A program made the translations under genes and the position numbers. DNA of 19,219 nucleotides from Micrococcales bacterium. GTDB taxonomy: Bacteria; Actinomycetota; Actinomycetes; Actinomycetales; Dermatophilaceae. Location of the stretch: assembly GCA_003157445.1 (NCBI GenBank), contig PMJN01000529.1, positions 1 through 19,219 of the forward strand, in the 5' to 3' direction. The notes under the pieces were generated by a model that saw only the letters and a list, made by a program, of their open reading frames with translations, was not told the origin of the DNA and did not search any database. Every line of letters begins with the position of its first letter. Positions within the stretch are counted from its first letter, which is position 1. This document shows positions 7,573-15,038 of this stretch, piece after piece.

Positions 7573-8327
7573 CGGGCCCGATGCTAGCGGAGTGGGAACT
7601 GGTCGCGTCGAGGTTCGGCGTCGCCATGGAGCAGGTACGTCGCGACCATCTGATCTCGCACGTGCTCGGGGCCATCTCGGCTGGCGTCTCCAGCGATGAC
7701 CTCGTCTTCTTTGGTGGCACGGCGCTGTCGCGTACCCATCTCGCCGATGCGCGGCTCAGTGAGGACATCGATCTGATCGCCAGAGGTGCGCGCGGGGAGG
7801 TTGCCGGGCAGATTGAGCGTGCTGTTCGTCGCGGAATTGCCAGAAGCCACGGTCGTCCCACCTGGCAGCCGACGCTGCTCGCGACCACCGGGAGCCAGCC
7901 GGCGGTGCTGTCGGTTGCAGACGGCACGAGCGTCCAGGTGCAGCTACTCGGCGGTGACGGGTACTCGTGGCCCACCGAGGTCGTGGAGATTGAGCAGCGC
8001 TACTCAGACGCGCGACCGGCCAGGCTTCGGGTCCTTACCGCCGACGGGTTCGCCGCTGCCAAGCTTGGCGCCTGGATCGACCGCGGAACGCCCCGCGACC
8101 TGTACGACCTGTGGGCGATGAGCGAGCGGGACCTGATCGGGCGCTCTGCCCTGCAGGTATTCATCGCGCATGGACCATTCGGCAAGCCACCCCCTGCGTG
8201 GGTGTTCGGCCAGGATCTGGACGAGGGCGCGTGGACGCGTGCGCTCCGGCACCAGACCCATCTGCGTGTCAGCGCACAAGAGGCGATGACGGCCGTGCGT
8301 CAGGCCTGGCTACGCGCCGCAAAGTGA
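7569..8327 (+). CDS. AbiEii/MenT-family nucleotidyltransferase toxin
   Basis: A 252-residue protein starting at the ATG that overlaps the antitoxin stop; the open frame upstream of it is only a shadow of the antitoxin gene. The nucleotidyltransferase signature is intact: FFGGTALSR (47-55) supplies the GG...S turn, and SEDIDL (64-69) the metal-binding D66-x-D68. A second signature K164-LGAWIDRG-TPR-D176-LYDL is the conserved K...R/D helix of AbiEii/AbiGii toxins. MenT toxins of M. tuberculosis, from the same family, add nucleotides to the tRNA acceptor end and block translation; AbiEii from lactococci causes phage abortive infection. This copy should therefore be an active cytoplasmic growth inhibitor, held in check by the upstream antitoxin. 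All catalytic residues I can recognise are present. Confidence 0.9.
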   Translation: MTGPMLAEWELVASRFGVAMEQVRRDHLISHVLGAISAGVSSDDLVFFGGTALSRTHLADARLSEDIDLIARGARGEVAGQIERAVRRGIARSHGRPTWQPTLLATTGSQPAVLSVADGTSVQVQLLGGDGYSWPTEVVEIEQRYSDARPARLRVLTADGFAAAKLGAWIDRGTPRDLYDLWAMSERDLIGRSALQVFIAHGPFGKPPPAWVFGQDLDEGAWTRALRHQTHLRVSAQEAMTAVRQAWLRAAK

Positions 8328-8419
8328 TGGTCGGGCTTCGCTATGTCGACGCCTATCGGGCTCGGCGGAACCGTTCTGAGGTGCGGCCGATAGTCACTGC
8401 GGCGAAATAATATTCACAA

Positions 8420-8450
8420 GGGCACTCAGGCACGGACCGACCCAGTGCCC
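8420..8450 (+). terminator. Possible hairpin terminator after the AbiE operon
   Basis: GGGCACT (8420-8426) and AGTGCCC (8444-8450) are exact complements around a 17-nt loop, about 92 bp past the toxin stop. There is no T-tract, and the loop is long for a terminator, so this is a weak call. Confidence 0.25.
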
Positions 8451-8555
8451 GAGCGCCACGGACGCACATTTCTGCGACGACCCATGGACGGCGACCCAGA
8501 CGGCAGCCAGGCGGGCGTTGAGTCATCACTAGGCCTTCCTGGCTAGGGTGGTCGG

Positions 8556-9314
8556 ATGGATACCCAGACACCGGGGAAGCGACTCGGTGTGCTCCATGTC
8601 TTTAGACGGGGGCTCTGGGGGGCAGGGTCGACAGGGGCAGTCGTGCTCGCGCTGGGTTTGGCTGTGTTGACCACACTCGTGGCCACGGGTGGGCCCACTG
8701 TCGGTCTGGACCGTTGGGTGGACCAGACACTGCCCAGGCGGGGCGGTGGCCCCGCGCCGCTACATTTCGTCGCCGAGGCGATCACGACGGTCGCCAACCC
8801 ACCAGTCACGGTGGCCTTGCTCCTGACCGCGGCGGCGCTCTGGGCGATCTGGTCACGGGACCCGTGGCCGGTCTTGGCGGCTGCTCCAGCCGTGGCTGTT
8901 CTGACGGTGACCGTGTTGTTGGGCAAGTGGCTGCTCGCTCGACCCGGCCCGCCCGGCAGCCACCCGGTGCACTTTCTCGGCGCCTACCCGTCGGGGCATA
9001 CCGCAACGGCGCTAGTGTGCACGGGGACCCTGGCCGTGCTGGTTACGCGACGGCATCCGCAGTACCGCCGGGGTCTTACCCTCGCGGTAACGGGATGGAC
9101 GACGCTCGTGGCCTGGAGCCTGCTCTGGCTGCACTTCCACTGGCTCTGCGATGTGCTGGGCGGGGCACTGCTGGGAGCGCTGCTGCTATGGCTGCTCTAC
9201 CGCTGGCCCTGGTACCTAGTCGCGCCACCAAGTCGCCGGTCCGAGGGCACAGATGTGGGGACCGGGTCCCAGGAGTCGGTCGCGCCTCGACCCGACCCAA
9301 CTAGGTCGCGCTAA
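8556..9314 (+). CDS. PAP2-family integral membrane phosphatase with atypical active-site arginines
   Basis: A 252-residue protein with about six hydrophobic segments, preceded by AGGGTGG a few bases before the ATG. The PAP2 motifs are visible: KWLLARPGP (K124 onward), PSGH (145-148) and H195-WLC-D199 in a WLHFHWLCDVLGG segment. Family enzymes dephosphorylate lipid phosphates such as phosphatidic acid or undecaprenyl pyrophosphate at the membrane surface. Two phosphate-binding arginines of the standard signature are absent: motif 1 (K-x6-R-P) has glycine at 131, and motif 3 (S-R-x5-H-x3-D) has leucine at 189. R129 might replace the first. The catalytic histidines and aspartate remain, so activity is possible but substrate handling may differ. 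The C-terminal 30 residues are polar and probably cytoplasmic. It stands alone, with no gene close enough for an operon. Confidence 0.88.
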   Translation: MDTQTPGKRLGVLHVFRRGLWGAGSTGAVVLALGLAVLTTLVATGGPTVGLDRWVDQTLPRRGGGPAPLHFVAEAITTVANPPVTVALLLTAAALWAIWSRDPWPVLAAAPAVAVLTVTVLLGKWLLARPGPPGSHPVHFLGAYPSGHTATALVCTGTLAVLVTRRHPQYRRGLTLAVTGWTTLVAWSLLWLHFHWLCDVLGGALLGALLLWLLYRWPWYLVAPPSRRSEGTDVGTGSQESVAPRPDPTRSR

Positions 9315-9626
9315 CCGACGCCCGGCCAGCGCCCTCGGCGCCGCCATCACGTTAACGGTCGCGGTGCCGATTCGTAGCCCTTCGAAGCGGAGCAACTGCG
9401 CGGTCCGTAACCTCAAGCCAAGCCTGCTGCGTCGTCAAAGGGCCTGCCCCTCAGGGTGGGGATAGGGAGAGCCGAGTCCGCGGAATCAGGGCGCAAGCCA
9501 TGGAAGCGGTGAAGACCCGGCAGGGGAGCCGCCGAGAACTCGCTCAATGGCCCCGCTCGCGGTCCACCCTGTGGACGGCTTTGCTCCTGGCCTCGAGTGT
9601 TCTGACACGTCGTCCCGCAACGACAA
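9315..9626. other. Intergenic stretch between convergent genes
   Basis: About 310 bp between the PAP2 stop and the hairpin that follows the HBHA-like gene. Longer open frames here have no start signals and no recognisable protein. No RNA gene or repeat is visible. Confidence 0.5.
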
Positions 9627-9660
9627 CTTGGTCGACGTCGAGCGAACGACGTCGACCAAG
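9627..9660 (-). terminator. Strong hairpin downstream of the HBHA-like gene
   Basis: A perfect 14-bp inverted repeat: CTTGGTCGACGTCG (9627-9640) and CGACGTCGACCAAG (9647-9660), with a 6-nt AGCGAA loop. It begins 42 bp past the minus-strand stop at 9702. No long T-run follows on either strand, as is common for terminators in high-GC actinobacteria. It could act on transcripts from both sides because the flanking genes converge. Confidence 0.75.
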
Positions 9661-9701
9661 CTGTCTCTTGCTCAGCTGCCGAACGGCAACCGCTGCTTTC
9701 G

Positions 9702-10388
9702 TCAGTCGTCGACCTTGGGGGTGGCGATCCTGGCGGCCTCAGCAGCCGCAGCCGCGGTCTTGGCGGCACTGGCGGCGGTGGCGGAGGCCGCGCGCTCCGC
9801 GGCAACGGTGCTCTTCCTGGCGGTCGTAGCGGTGCGCTTGGCCGAAGTGCGAGTGGCCTTGGCGGCCTCGCGCACAACTTCGGTGGTGGTCTCGGCCTCG
9901 CCCTTGACCGAAGAGGCAACGGCTTCGAGGACGACCTCGGCCTCCTTGCGACTGGTGGTCAGCGTGGCCTTGGCCGCGCGCCGGGTGTCGACGGTCGCCT
10001 TGCGGACGGTCGTGACGGCACCCTTGCCGAGGGAGACGGTGTTGTTTGCCTGTGCCAGCAGGTCCTGGGTGGCCTTCTGGCTGCGGAGGCGCTTGATTAG
10101 CTTCTCACCGCGCGCGGCGAGATCGGTGTAGGTGTGCTGAGCCCTGTCGGCCGCCTCGACGGTCTGGTCGCGGACCTGCGCAGGCATGTGCAGGGCCTGC
10201 TCGGTGACCTTTCCGATGCGCTTGACGGTCCGGTCCTGCATCGCGCTGACGCTGAGATCCGGACGAACGGAAGCAGCGCGAGCGCGGGCTTCGCGCAACC
10301 TCTCGACGGCCAGGTCGGTGACGCCGACGGCGGCGTAGACGGGAGTGGTGTCAGTGACGGTCTTGCGGATTTCGTGGACGAGGGTCAT
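9702..10388 (-). CDS. Heparin-binding haemagglutinin (HBHA)-like coiled-coil protein
   Basis: A 228-residue alanine-, lysine-, arginine- and threonine-rich protein. Residues 14-38 (TPVYAAVGVTDLAVERLREA) match the HBHA N-terminus, where a short hydrophobic helix leads into a coiled coil. YTDLAARGEKLIKRLRSQ (87-104) corresponds to the conserved NELVERGE...ERLRSQ part of mycobacterial HBHA. In M. tuberculosis HBHA is a surface adhesin that binds heparan sulfate through a lysine/proline/alanine-repeat tail. Here the tail (about 130-228) lacks those repeats and is instead a basic Ala/Thr/Arg/Lys-rich helix, so an envelope or nucleic-acid-binding role is as likely as adhesion. The gene overlaps the XRE regulator gene by 4 bp, repeating the Rv0474-Rv0475 arrangement, and is followed by a strong hairpin. 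Confidence 0.75.
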   Translation of the reverse strand: MTLVHEIRKTVTDTTPVYAAVGVTDLAVERLREARARAASVRPDLSVSAMQDRTVKRIGKVTEQALHMPAQVRDQTVEAADRAQHTYTDLAARGEKLIKRLRSQKATQDLLAQANNTVSLGKGAVTTVRKATVDTRRAAKATLTTSRKEAEVVLEAVASSVKGEAETTTEVVREAAKATRTSAKRTATTARKSTVAAERAASATAASAAKTAAAAAEAARIATPKVDD

Positions 10389-10885
10389 GACTTCTTCTCC
10401 TTCTGGGTGATTTCGGGGTGAGCCGGCGTTCCCGGCTCGTGTGCTGGGCTCGGTGCGTGACGCGCTTTGGCTGGCCTCGTGGTCTTTGTGGACTTCGACG
10501 CTGACGCTGACGACTTGCCGCCTGCCGGCTCGCTCAAGAAGGACTCGTAGACGTCCAGCAGGACAGCGCGCTGCCGGTTGTTCAGCTTGGGGTCAGCCAG
10601 GACGGCGTCGGTCACGTCAACGGGGCGGGTGTCACCCTCGTCGGTGCGCTCCTCGAGGATCCCAGCGCGGATGTAGAGGGATTCGGCCGAGATGCGCAGG
10701 GCCTTGGCAAGGGACTGCAGGATCTCGGCGCTTGGTTTCTTCAGACCGCGCTCGATCTGCGAGATGTATGGGTTGCTGATCCCCGCGGCTTCGGACAGTT
10801 GCCGCAAAGTGAGTTGCGCCGATTGGCGCTGCTCTCGCAGGTACTCGCCAAGGTCGTGAACGGAGATCGGAGTGAACTTCGGCAT
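10385..10885 (-). CDS. XRE-family regulator upstream of the HBHA-like gene (Rv0474-like)
   Basis: A 166-residue protein. The open frame extends to 11236, but the real start is the ATG at 10885: GGAG lies 2 nt upstream and the helix-turn-helix begins right after. Residues 11-70 form the HTH_3 domain: LREQRQSAQLTLRQLSEAAG, recognition region ISNPYISQIERGLKKPSAE and a third/fourth helix AEILQSLAKALRISAESLY. DPKLNNRQRAVLLDVYESF (98-116) is a conserved follow-on segment in Rv0474-like proteins. The last 45 residues are a disordered Ser/Lys/Pro-rich tail. It is coupled to the HBHA-like gene through an ATGA overlap and probably controls that gene and itself. Possible operator and promoter elements lie just upstream. 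Confidence 0.88.
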   Translation of the reverse strand: MPKFTPISVHDLGEYLREQRQSAQLTLRQLSEAAGISNPYISQIERGLKKPSAEILQSLAKALRISAESLYIRAGILEERTDEGDTRPVDVTDAVLADPKLNNRQRAVLLDVYESFLSEPAGGKSSASASKSTKTTRPAKARHAPSPAHEPGTPAHPEITQKEKKS

Positions 10886-10891
10886 ATCTCC

Positions 10892-10933
10892 ATTATGCTT
10901 GCTCTGGTTAGCAACGTGCAACCCCCAGCAAGC
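10892..10933 (-). promoter_or_regulatory. Candidate promoter and operator of the XRE-HBHA operon
   Basis: On the minus strand TTGCAC (10921-10916) and CATAAT (10897-10892) are spaced 18 bp; the -10 matches 5 of 6 consensus bases, the -35 only about half. The predicted start of transcription falls on or next to the ATG at 10885, so the message may be nearly leaderless. An exact 7-bp inverted repeat, GCTTGCT (10897-10903) and AGCAAGC (10927-10933), brackets the promoter and could be the XRE autoregulatory site. Confidence 0.4.
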
Positions 10934-11367
10934 AAGTTTGTCAGGCGGTGCACAGTTCCTGGATCGACAGCTGCGCGTGCCTCGGGCCCGGCAACCGCAT
11001 TCGCTGGCACTGCTCGCACAGCGACACGTCGGCGCGCCGACTTGAGCGCAAGACGAGGGGATCGTTTCTCCAGCGTCTAACTGACCCATGTCATCCGATC
11101 CAACGGGCAGGGGTCCATCAATGGCATCGGCCAAGTTCATTGGGCGGGACCCGTGGGAACGGTCGGCGGAAGTGCCAGACAACCTGATTGCGCTCCAGTA
11201 CCCACTCGTCCAGCGGTTCTCGGGGTCACCTCTCACGCCTTATCCCCAGATGAGCGGCGGGGTCGCTCGCCGAACAGAAGAAGGTTGAGGTGACATGGCA
11301 GTTCTGCACTGTGCGAAGTGGGTTGGCACGATGGAGCCTCCATCAGATTCCGGTCCCGGAGGGTCGC
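10934..11367. other. Intergenic region between divergent genes
   Basis: About 430 bp between the XRE promoter and the next plus-strand start. A 55-codon plus-strand frame from ATG 11121, preceded by AGGGG, ends at 11288, but its product matches nothing I know and is probably not a gene. No RNA gene or mobile element end is visible. The promoter of the following gene should lie here, but I cannot place it. Confidence 0.4.
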
Positions 11368-11967
11368 ATGAGCACCGCTGAGTCAAAGAGAAACCGGCTC
11401 TGTGTGGCGCGCCTTGTTACTGAGGCGATGTCGCCGGTCGTTCTGATCGTGTTCGTCACCCTGATCGTTGCGCTGCATTCGGCAGGCAGGGTGCGAGGTC
11501 TGGTGCTGGGCTTGGTCGTTATCTTCTTTGCTGGTGGTCTTCCTTACGGACTCGTGCTGATCGGAGTCCGACGCGGACAGCTCACTGATCACCACATCTC
11601 TCGTCGCGAGCAACGGCCCCGGATCATGGCCATCGCGCTGGCCTCCGTCGCGGTTGGTCTGCTGGTCCTGCGTTGGCTTGACGCACCACATGCCCTCTTC
11701 GCGCTGGTGGCTGCGATTGTCGCCGGACTCGCCGTGACGCTCGCCATCACGTCGTTCTGGAAGATCTCGATCCACGCCGCTGCTGCGGCGGGCACGGTGG
11801 CAAGCCTGGCGATTCTGGTCAGCCCGTGGTGGCTTTTCCTGGTACCCCTTGTGGTGCTGACCGGTTGGGCGCGGGTGGCAATTCGCGACCACACGCCAGC
11901 CCAGGTTTCGGTCGGGGCGATCGTCGGCGCGACCGTAGCGGCCGGTGTCTTATGGCTCGTTGCTTGA
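11368..11967 (+). CDS. PAP2-like integral membrane protein, degenerate active site
   Basis: A 199-residue protein; the frame opens earlier (ATG 11290) but GGAGGG four bases before ATG 11368 fixes the start. About six hydrophobic segments follow a short basic N-terminus. The cytoplasmic loop DHHISRREQRP (74-84), the W131-KISIH136 turn and R173-DHTPAQV180 are features of a PAP2-related actinobacterial membrane family. Compared with classical PAP2 enzymes, the PSGH turn is replaced by KISIH, keeping only the histidine, and the final H-x3-D reads H175-TPA-Q179, losing the aspartate that assists the nucleophile. It may bind or act on a prenyl or phospholipid substrate, but classical phosphatase chemistry is doubtful. 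No operon partner is evident. Confidence 0.7.
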   Translation: MSTAESKRNRLCVARLVTEAMSPVVLIVFVTLIVALHSAGRVRGLVLGLVVIFFAGGLPYGLVLIGVRRGQLTDHHISRREQRPRIMAIALASVAVGLLVLRWLDAPHALFALVAAIVAGLAVTLAITSFWKISIHAAAAAGTVASLAILVSPWWLFLVPLVVLTGWARVAIRDHTPAQVSVGAIVGATVAAGVLWLVA

Positions 11968-12547
11968 ACGTTGTCGCCCTGACCCATGGTGTCCTGAATG
12001 CTGGTGTTTGCGCTCTCCTTGACCGTCGACTTCAGAACCCTGGGGGAGAGGTCGAGCGATAAGGCGGAGCGCTCGAGCGCAGTTGCGGACTACCACCACA
12101 CTCTCGGGCTTTGCCCGGCACCGAGGGTTTCTCGGTCCAACGGTGGCGATGTCGGTGACGTCAGGGCGTAGGCGTGCTCCCCGATCGCGTTGCCGCCTTC
12201 ATGGTCGACCAGGACGATCTACACGAAACCAGGTACCGCGTCATCGCATTGCGCCCAGGTGTGGCTCGCTCTGGCGTCCATGAGTAGTGAACCGGGCTTG
12301 GCGTGGCTGCGGCCACGAAGCGTCATCACAACCCCGCGGGGGGGCAACACGAACAGAATATGAGCCCGCACTGTGAACGCATCTAGGTCCCAGTGCCGAT
12401 GCGCGATGATCAAGTAGGCGATTGTCAGTCCTGGCGAGAACCTCTCCGTGGGGAGTACGTGTGGAACGTTCGTGGACGCCTGCTGAAGTGCGGATGGTCG
12501 GGTGATTGACCAAGCGATTGTCTGAGATCGCACGACTGCTGGTCCAG
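11968..12547. other. 580-bp gap without an intact gene
   Basis: Nothing firm. Minus-strand frames of 100-130 codons run here but change character along their length and have no start signals. One segment (AYLIIAHRHWDL, near 12400) resembles a protein core but cannot be placed in a family. With relics on its right, this is probably decayed accessory DNA. Confidence 0.4.
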
Positions 12548-13164
12548 CTAAGGGTGGACATGTTCTCTTGGTTGAGCAGTTGCCAGGTGGGATGGGCGCG
12601 GCTTTGGACAGCACCCGAGGGTTGCCCAGACGGGATGCGAGCCCAACCCGATCAAGGCGTTGAGTACGCGTAGTCGCATGCGATCGCTGCCCTTGAATTG
12701 GCCCGCGAGGTCCAGGGGGTCAGTGATGAGTGATGCGAGGAACGCATCTGTGGTGAACGCTGCATCTGTGGCGTGACGATCCCGGTCCCGGCCGTCGAGT
12801 TTGCACGCGGCCGCCGTGAGGATCAGAGATCCCAGGACGCTTGGCACGGGTACGTCGGTAGTGGTCTTGGTGAGGCTGATGACTGCCAAGCGTTGCAGGC
12901 ACTGGTTGCCTCCGGCGACCTGGATGGTCTGTCTTGGTGCAACGGTGTTCGGCCTCCAGCCGGGCGGGCTGTGGTCCGGCGCGAGGATGTCGAAGGCCTG
13001 GTTGTCCTTGAATCGGATGAAAAAGTAGGGACGTTTGCCGTCCATAGATGGTTCTGGTCGGCGGGAGGTTGTTCGGCTAGGTCGAGGATCACGTCCCAGA
13101 GCCGGTCCGGCCTGCCGGGCGAGGCCACCACCACCAACCGGTATGTCCCGGGGCAGGTGGGCAC
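12548..13164 (-). pseudogene. Relic of a nucleotidyltransferase-fold protein, frameshifted and internally deleted
   Basis: Two minus-strand frames together resemble an actinobacterial nucleotidyltransferase-like protein of the type often found near toxin systems. The N-terminal piece (13164 to about 13060) reads RLWDVILDLAEQPPADQ, the usual opening helix. The C-terminal piece (about 13045-12600) is in another frame: FDILAPDH, TIQVAGGNQCLQRL, VPSVLGSLILTAAA and DAFLASLITDPLDLAGQF, with the strong G/C third-position bias of true coding DNA. In intact relatives, as I recall them, about 80-100 residues carrying the GG and D-x-D catalytic core separate these parts; here they are nearly adjacent. 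The gene therefore seems to have lost its active site by deletion and frameshift. The family name is from memory and moderately uncertain. Confidence 0.45.
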
Positions 13165-13296
13165 AGATACCTACTGGGCTGCGGTAACGGCCGGCGTCGT
13201 CCAGACGCTCGCCCTGCGATGCTCATTCGCACAGCTGGATTCATGGTTCTGGGCTCTCGACGCGACTGCCCCAGCGACTACTCACCCCAGTAGGCC
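13165..13296. other. Short spacer between two gene relics
   Basis: No gene, RNA or repeat was recognised in this spacer between the nucleotidyltransferase relic and the recombinase relic. Confidence 0.4.
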
Positions 13297-13456
13297 ATGA
13301 AGGTCGCCAAGGCCAAGGGGCACCTGCGGCAAGGAGCCTAACAAGGGCCCCCGACAAGAAGAGCTCGGTGGTCCTTGTCCACGGCGGGGAACGCGCCGCC
13401 GCTGAGCAGACGACCTGTTCGGATCGCCCCGTCACACCTTCTACGGCGCAGCGCAA
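13297..13456 (+). pseudogene. C-terminal scrap of a serine recombinase (resolvase/invertase)
   Basis: The plus strand reads MKVAKAKGHLRQ from 13297, the end of the catalytic domain and long helix in resolvases (typically ...MKVAKAKGRLRGKQPKL). After a stop the similarity continues in other frames: GPRQEEL, then VVLVHGGERAAAEQ, followed by a segment ending TPSTAQR, where intact enzymes have the helix-turn-helix (L..GE.t.aELa.lF.V.RsTVYR). At least two frameshifts are needed, and the N-terminal catalytic serine part is missing. It is a dead remnant of a transposon or integrative element. Confidence 0.55.
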
Positions 13457-13592
13457 CGGGAGTGGACTCGCGCCAACGCTGGTGTGTACGCCATCGGCGG
13501 CTGATTCGGGGGTAAACCGCAGGGTCCTCTGGAACTCGGGCATCGGCGTTCTCCGTGGTGGTCAGAGACACCCGGAACCGCGGTCGGGTTCG

Positions 13593-15038
13593 TCATCTCC
13601 AGCTGGGCGAATACGGGCCCTGGGTGACCCGCTGTGGCTTGCTCGACGACGCGAAGTTCCAGCGCCAGATCGTCCCCGCGATGCTCGCGCCGTTCTCCTG
13701 GTAGATCACCCATGTGCCGCTCGCGTCCACGCTGATTGCCTGCGCGCCGAGTTGGTTGCCGAAGGCTGCGAGGGTTCGGACGGTGCCAAGGTGCTGGTCG
13801 AGAACCAGCCACCGGCTTCCAGCACCGCACTGCTGGGAGGCGAGCAACCGGTCCTGACCAGCCTGCACGAACCAGGCCGCGCCCGACCAGAAACAGCCTT
13901 TCGGGGCGGGCGGGGAGGAGTAGATCCGGCCCCCGGGTGTCGCCGTCATCGTGTGCAGGCTCCGAGATGGACCTTCGGTGGTGAGGAACGACAGCAAGCC
14001 GTTGCGGCCCCATCGGACCATGTACATGCCCTCGCCCTGGGCTGCTCGGTAGAGCACAACAGCTGGGGCGCCGCCGGTAAGGCGACGAACGACGAGCTCG
14101 GCGGCCGCGGAGTCGCAGTGGCCCTGTACATAGGCGATCCGATCACCAGCAGGGGCGATCGCCGGCTCCAGGACCGGTCCACTGTCACTCCCCACCAGGA
14201 GCACAGGGGTGGCCTTGCCATCGACAGCAACCCTGTAGATGTCACTGGCGCAGGTGCCGGCTCCGACGGAGTACGCGACGGTCTTTCCGGTTGGGTCCAG
14301 CAGCGGGCTACTCGTGCTCCCACCGGGTTGCGCGGGCGTCAGGTACCGGACGAGCCGGCCCGTCGCGGTGGCGTACACGGCCACTGCCTGCCGTAACGCG
14401 TAGCGGTCGGTCTGTGCGACAAAGGTCGTCGGCGCTGTCGTGACCTTCGTGGTGGTCCCAGGCTGCCACCACTTGTGCGCGACGTCGATGACGACGCGGC
14501 TTCCACCCCCTGGGCCGTCGAGAATGAAGGCGCGCATCGGCAGGCGCGCCCGGACGCCGAGCCCAATCGTGGTGTAACCCTCGAAGGAGCCTCCCCAGGC
14601 GACCTGTCGGAAGGTCGAGAAGCCGGTGACGTTACTCAGCTCCCTGGGGTTGTTGAAACGGTAGGTCTGTGCGCCGGTGTTGATGTTGTATGCCGGAGCC
14701 TTGACGACGATCTCGAGCCGGGCACCCCCGCGCAGCGGAATGGGCGCACCCTGGCCCTGGTTGCGGACGACGTTTACGTAATGAACCGAGTAATTGGCCC
14801 CCTTGCCGCGCAGGTCGACGACAAGGCGGTCGAAGCAAGTGTGCTGTCCTGTGCGGACATTGGTGATCGGCGCGCTTGTCATGCGGTCCAGTGACTTGCC
14901 CAGCGACCCCCAGCGGATGCCGCAGAAGGGCGTGGCGGCCTGGGCATTTGAAGCAGCCGGGACGGCCAGTGCCCCCGTGAAGACCAGGGCCAGCACCAGT
15001 GGTCGGATCATTCGCCCGGCGCGATGAACAGCATTCAT
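13593..15038 (-). CDS. Secreted AMIN-like domain protein with C-terminal beta-propeller region
   Basis: A 481-residue protein with a textbook Shine-Dalgarno (AAGGAGG, 5 nt before the ATG). Residues 1-34 are a signal peptide: basic start, hydrophobic LVLALVFTGALAV, cleavage after SNAQA. Residues about 36-190 match the AMIN-like domain of actinobacterial secreted proteins: CFDRLVVDL (68-76), YSVHYVNVV (83-91), RLEIVVKAP, a FRQVAWGGSFEGYTTIGLGV strand pair and RVVIDVAHKW (181-190). The second half has repeated strand motifs with GDRIAYVQG, VVRRLTGGAPAVVLY, LLSFLTT and WVIYQENG, typical of TolB/WD40-like propellers. Cysteines at 39 and 68 may pair. It should act outside the membrane, perhaps binding cell-wall material; no catalytic residues are recognisable. 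The fusion of these two parts is less usual than the AMIN-like domain alone. Confidence 0.8.
   Translation of the reverse strand: MNAVHRAGRMIRPLVLALVFTGALAVPAASNAQAATPFCGIRWGSLGKSLDRMTSAPITNVRTGQHTCFDRLVVDLRGKGANYSVHYVNVVRNQGQGAPIPLRGGARLEIVVKAPAYNINTGAQTYRFNNPRELSNVTGFSTFRQVAWGGSFEGYTTIGLGVRARLPMRAFILDGPGGGSRVVIDVAHKWWQPGTTTKVTTAPTTFVAQTDRYALRQAVAVYATATGRLVRYLTPAQPGGSTSSPLLDPTGKTVAYSVGAGTCASDIYRVAVDGKATPVLLVGSDSGPVLEPAIAPAGDRIAYVQGHCDSAAAELVVRRLTGGAPAVVLYRAAQGEGMYMVRWGRNGLLSFLTTEGPSRSLHTMTATPGGRIYSSPPAPKGCFWSGAAWFVQAGQDRLLASQQCGAGSRWLVLDQHLGTVRTLAAFGNQLGAQAISVDASGTWVIYQENGASIAGTIWRWNFASSSKPQRVTQGPYSPSWR

Noticed and set aside
10886..11236. Upstream extension of the XRE regulator frame
   Set aside because: The added residues have no family resemblance, and a ribosome-binding site and promoter lie immediately before ATG 10885.
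11088..11288. Possible small gene of 55-66 residues
   Set aside because: Only a weak AGGGG signal precedes ATG 11121, and the product resembles nothing I know; kept only as a note in the intergenic entry.
12219..12614. Possible glycosyltransferase fragment (AYLIIAHRHWDL)
   Set aside because: The resemblance covers only about a dozen residues, with no supporting motif around it.
13368..14396. A 342-codon plus-strand open frame
   Set aside because: It is antisense to the secreted AMIN-like gene, has arginine/proline-rich low-complexity composition and no ribosome-binding site; its first part is only the third frame of the recombinase relic.
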